Shown here: positions 6,156 through 6,212 of the stretch, in pieces | How the letters are laid out: every line of letters starts with the position of its first letter | How positions within the stretch are numbered: position 1 is the first letter of the stretch | NCBI GenBank assembly: GCA_029267455.1 | Contig: JAJUIX010000077.1 | Location: 1-6,212 of the forward strand | Reading direction: 5' to 3' | Length of the DNA: 6,212 bases | Source of the DNA: Enteractinococcus sp. | GTDB taxonomy: Bacteria; Actinomycetota; Actinomycetes; Actinomycetales; Micrococcaceae | Position numbers and translations under genes: made by a program | The notes under the pieces: generated by a model | The model's input: the letters and a program-made list of their open reading frames with translations, nothing else | Databases searched by the model: none | Told to the model about the DNA's origin: nothing

Positions 6156-6212
6156 GTGAAGGTCAACACAACTCGCCGGAACGTATTTGCCGGCTTGGCA
6201 TTGGCTGCCATC
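6156..6212 (+). CDS. N-terminus of an exported protein, cut by the window end
   Basis: Only 19 codons are visible, starting with GTG. They encode a Lys start, a twin arginine (TRRNVF, residues 6-11) and then a hydrophobic stretch (AGLALAAI) typical of a signal peptide. The twin arginine followed by two hydrophobic residues two positions on is compatible with a Tat signal, but a Sec or lipoprotein signal fits equally well because the cleavage region lies outside the window. The strong AGGAG site supports the start. It is divergent from cysS across a 243-nt gap. Its function cannot be told from this fragment. Confidence 0.7.
   Translation, partial: MKVNTTRRNVFAGLALAAI

Noticed and set aside
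6005..6211. Minus-strand open frame of 68 codons
   Set aside because: It opens antisense to the signal peptide of the rightward gene, which has a strong ribosome binding site; no family features.
1..6212. CRISPR array, insertion sequence, tRNA or rRNA gene inside the window
   Set aside because: No spaced direct repeats, no transposase frame with terminal repeats, and no T-loop or rRNA signature seen on either strand.

Overview
This window looks like part of an actinobacterial chromosome. The best guess is Micrococcales, close to Micrococcaceae. The evidence is the adjacent cysS-rlmB pair, the actinobacterial character of both proteins (notably the Arg/Lys/Gly-rich N-terminal extension of RlmB), GTG starts, and AGGAG-type ribosome binding sites. 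Base composition is close to balanced, which is low for this group. The taxon is inferred from remembered family features, not from a search.

Layout. Five complete genes lie head to tail on the minus strand, transcribed from right to left: cysS (4464-5912), rlmB (3501-4433), an ABC-transporter lipoprotein (2353-3438), its permease (1269-2246) and its ATPase (491-1282). Gene gaps are 30, 62 and 106 nt, followed by a 14-nt overlap. A clear intrinsic terminator (442-473) closes the unit on the left. To the left, 1-430 has no convincing gene; it carries a possible leftward promoter for something outside the window. To the right, 5913-6155 is a divergent intergenic region with a large imperfect inverted repeat. 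A plus-strand gene starts at 6156 and runs off the end; only the start of an export signal is visible.

Function. CysS charges tRNA-Cys and RlmB is a SpoU-type 23S rRNA 2'-O-methyltransferase; both serve translation. The three transporter genes form a complete importer of the ABC_sub_bind (TrpX-like) class: lipoprotein receptor, membrane channel of the branched-chain/sugar permease type, and ATPase. Members studied in Firmicutes take up tryptophan, but the substrate here cannot be read from sequence. No terminator separates rlmB from the transporter, so read-through from the translation genes is possible. A 12-bp hairpin between the receptor and permease genes would fit unequal expression of receptor and channel.

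No clearly new multi-gene system is visible. The points most worth checking are regulatory: the receptor-permease hairpin, the inverted repeat upstream of a possibly leaderless cysS, and the promoter near the left edge. The acidic C-terminal tail of the receptor also deserves a look.
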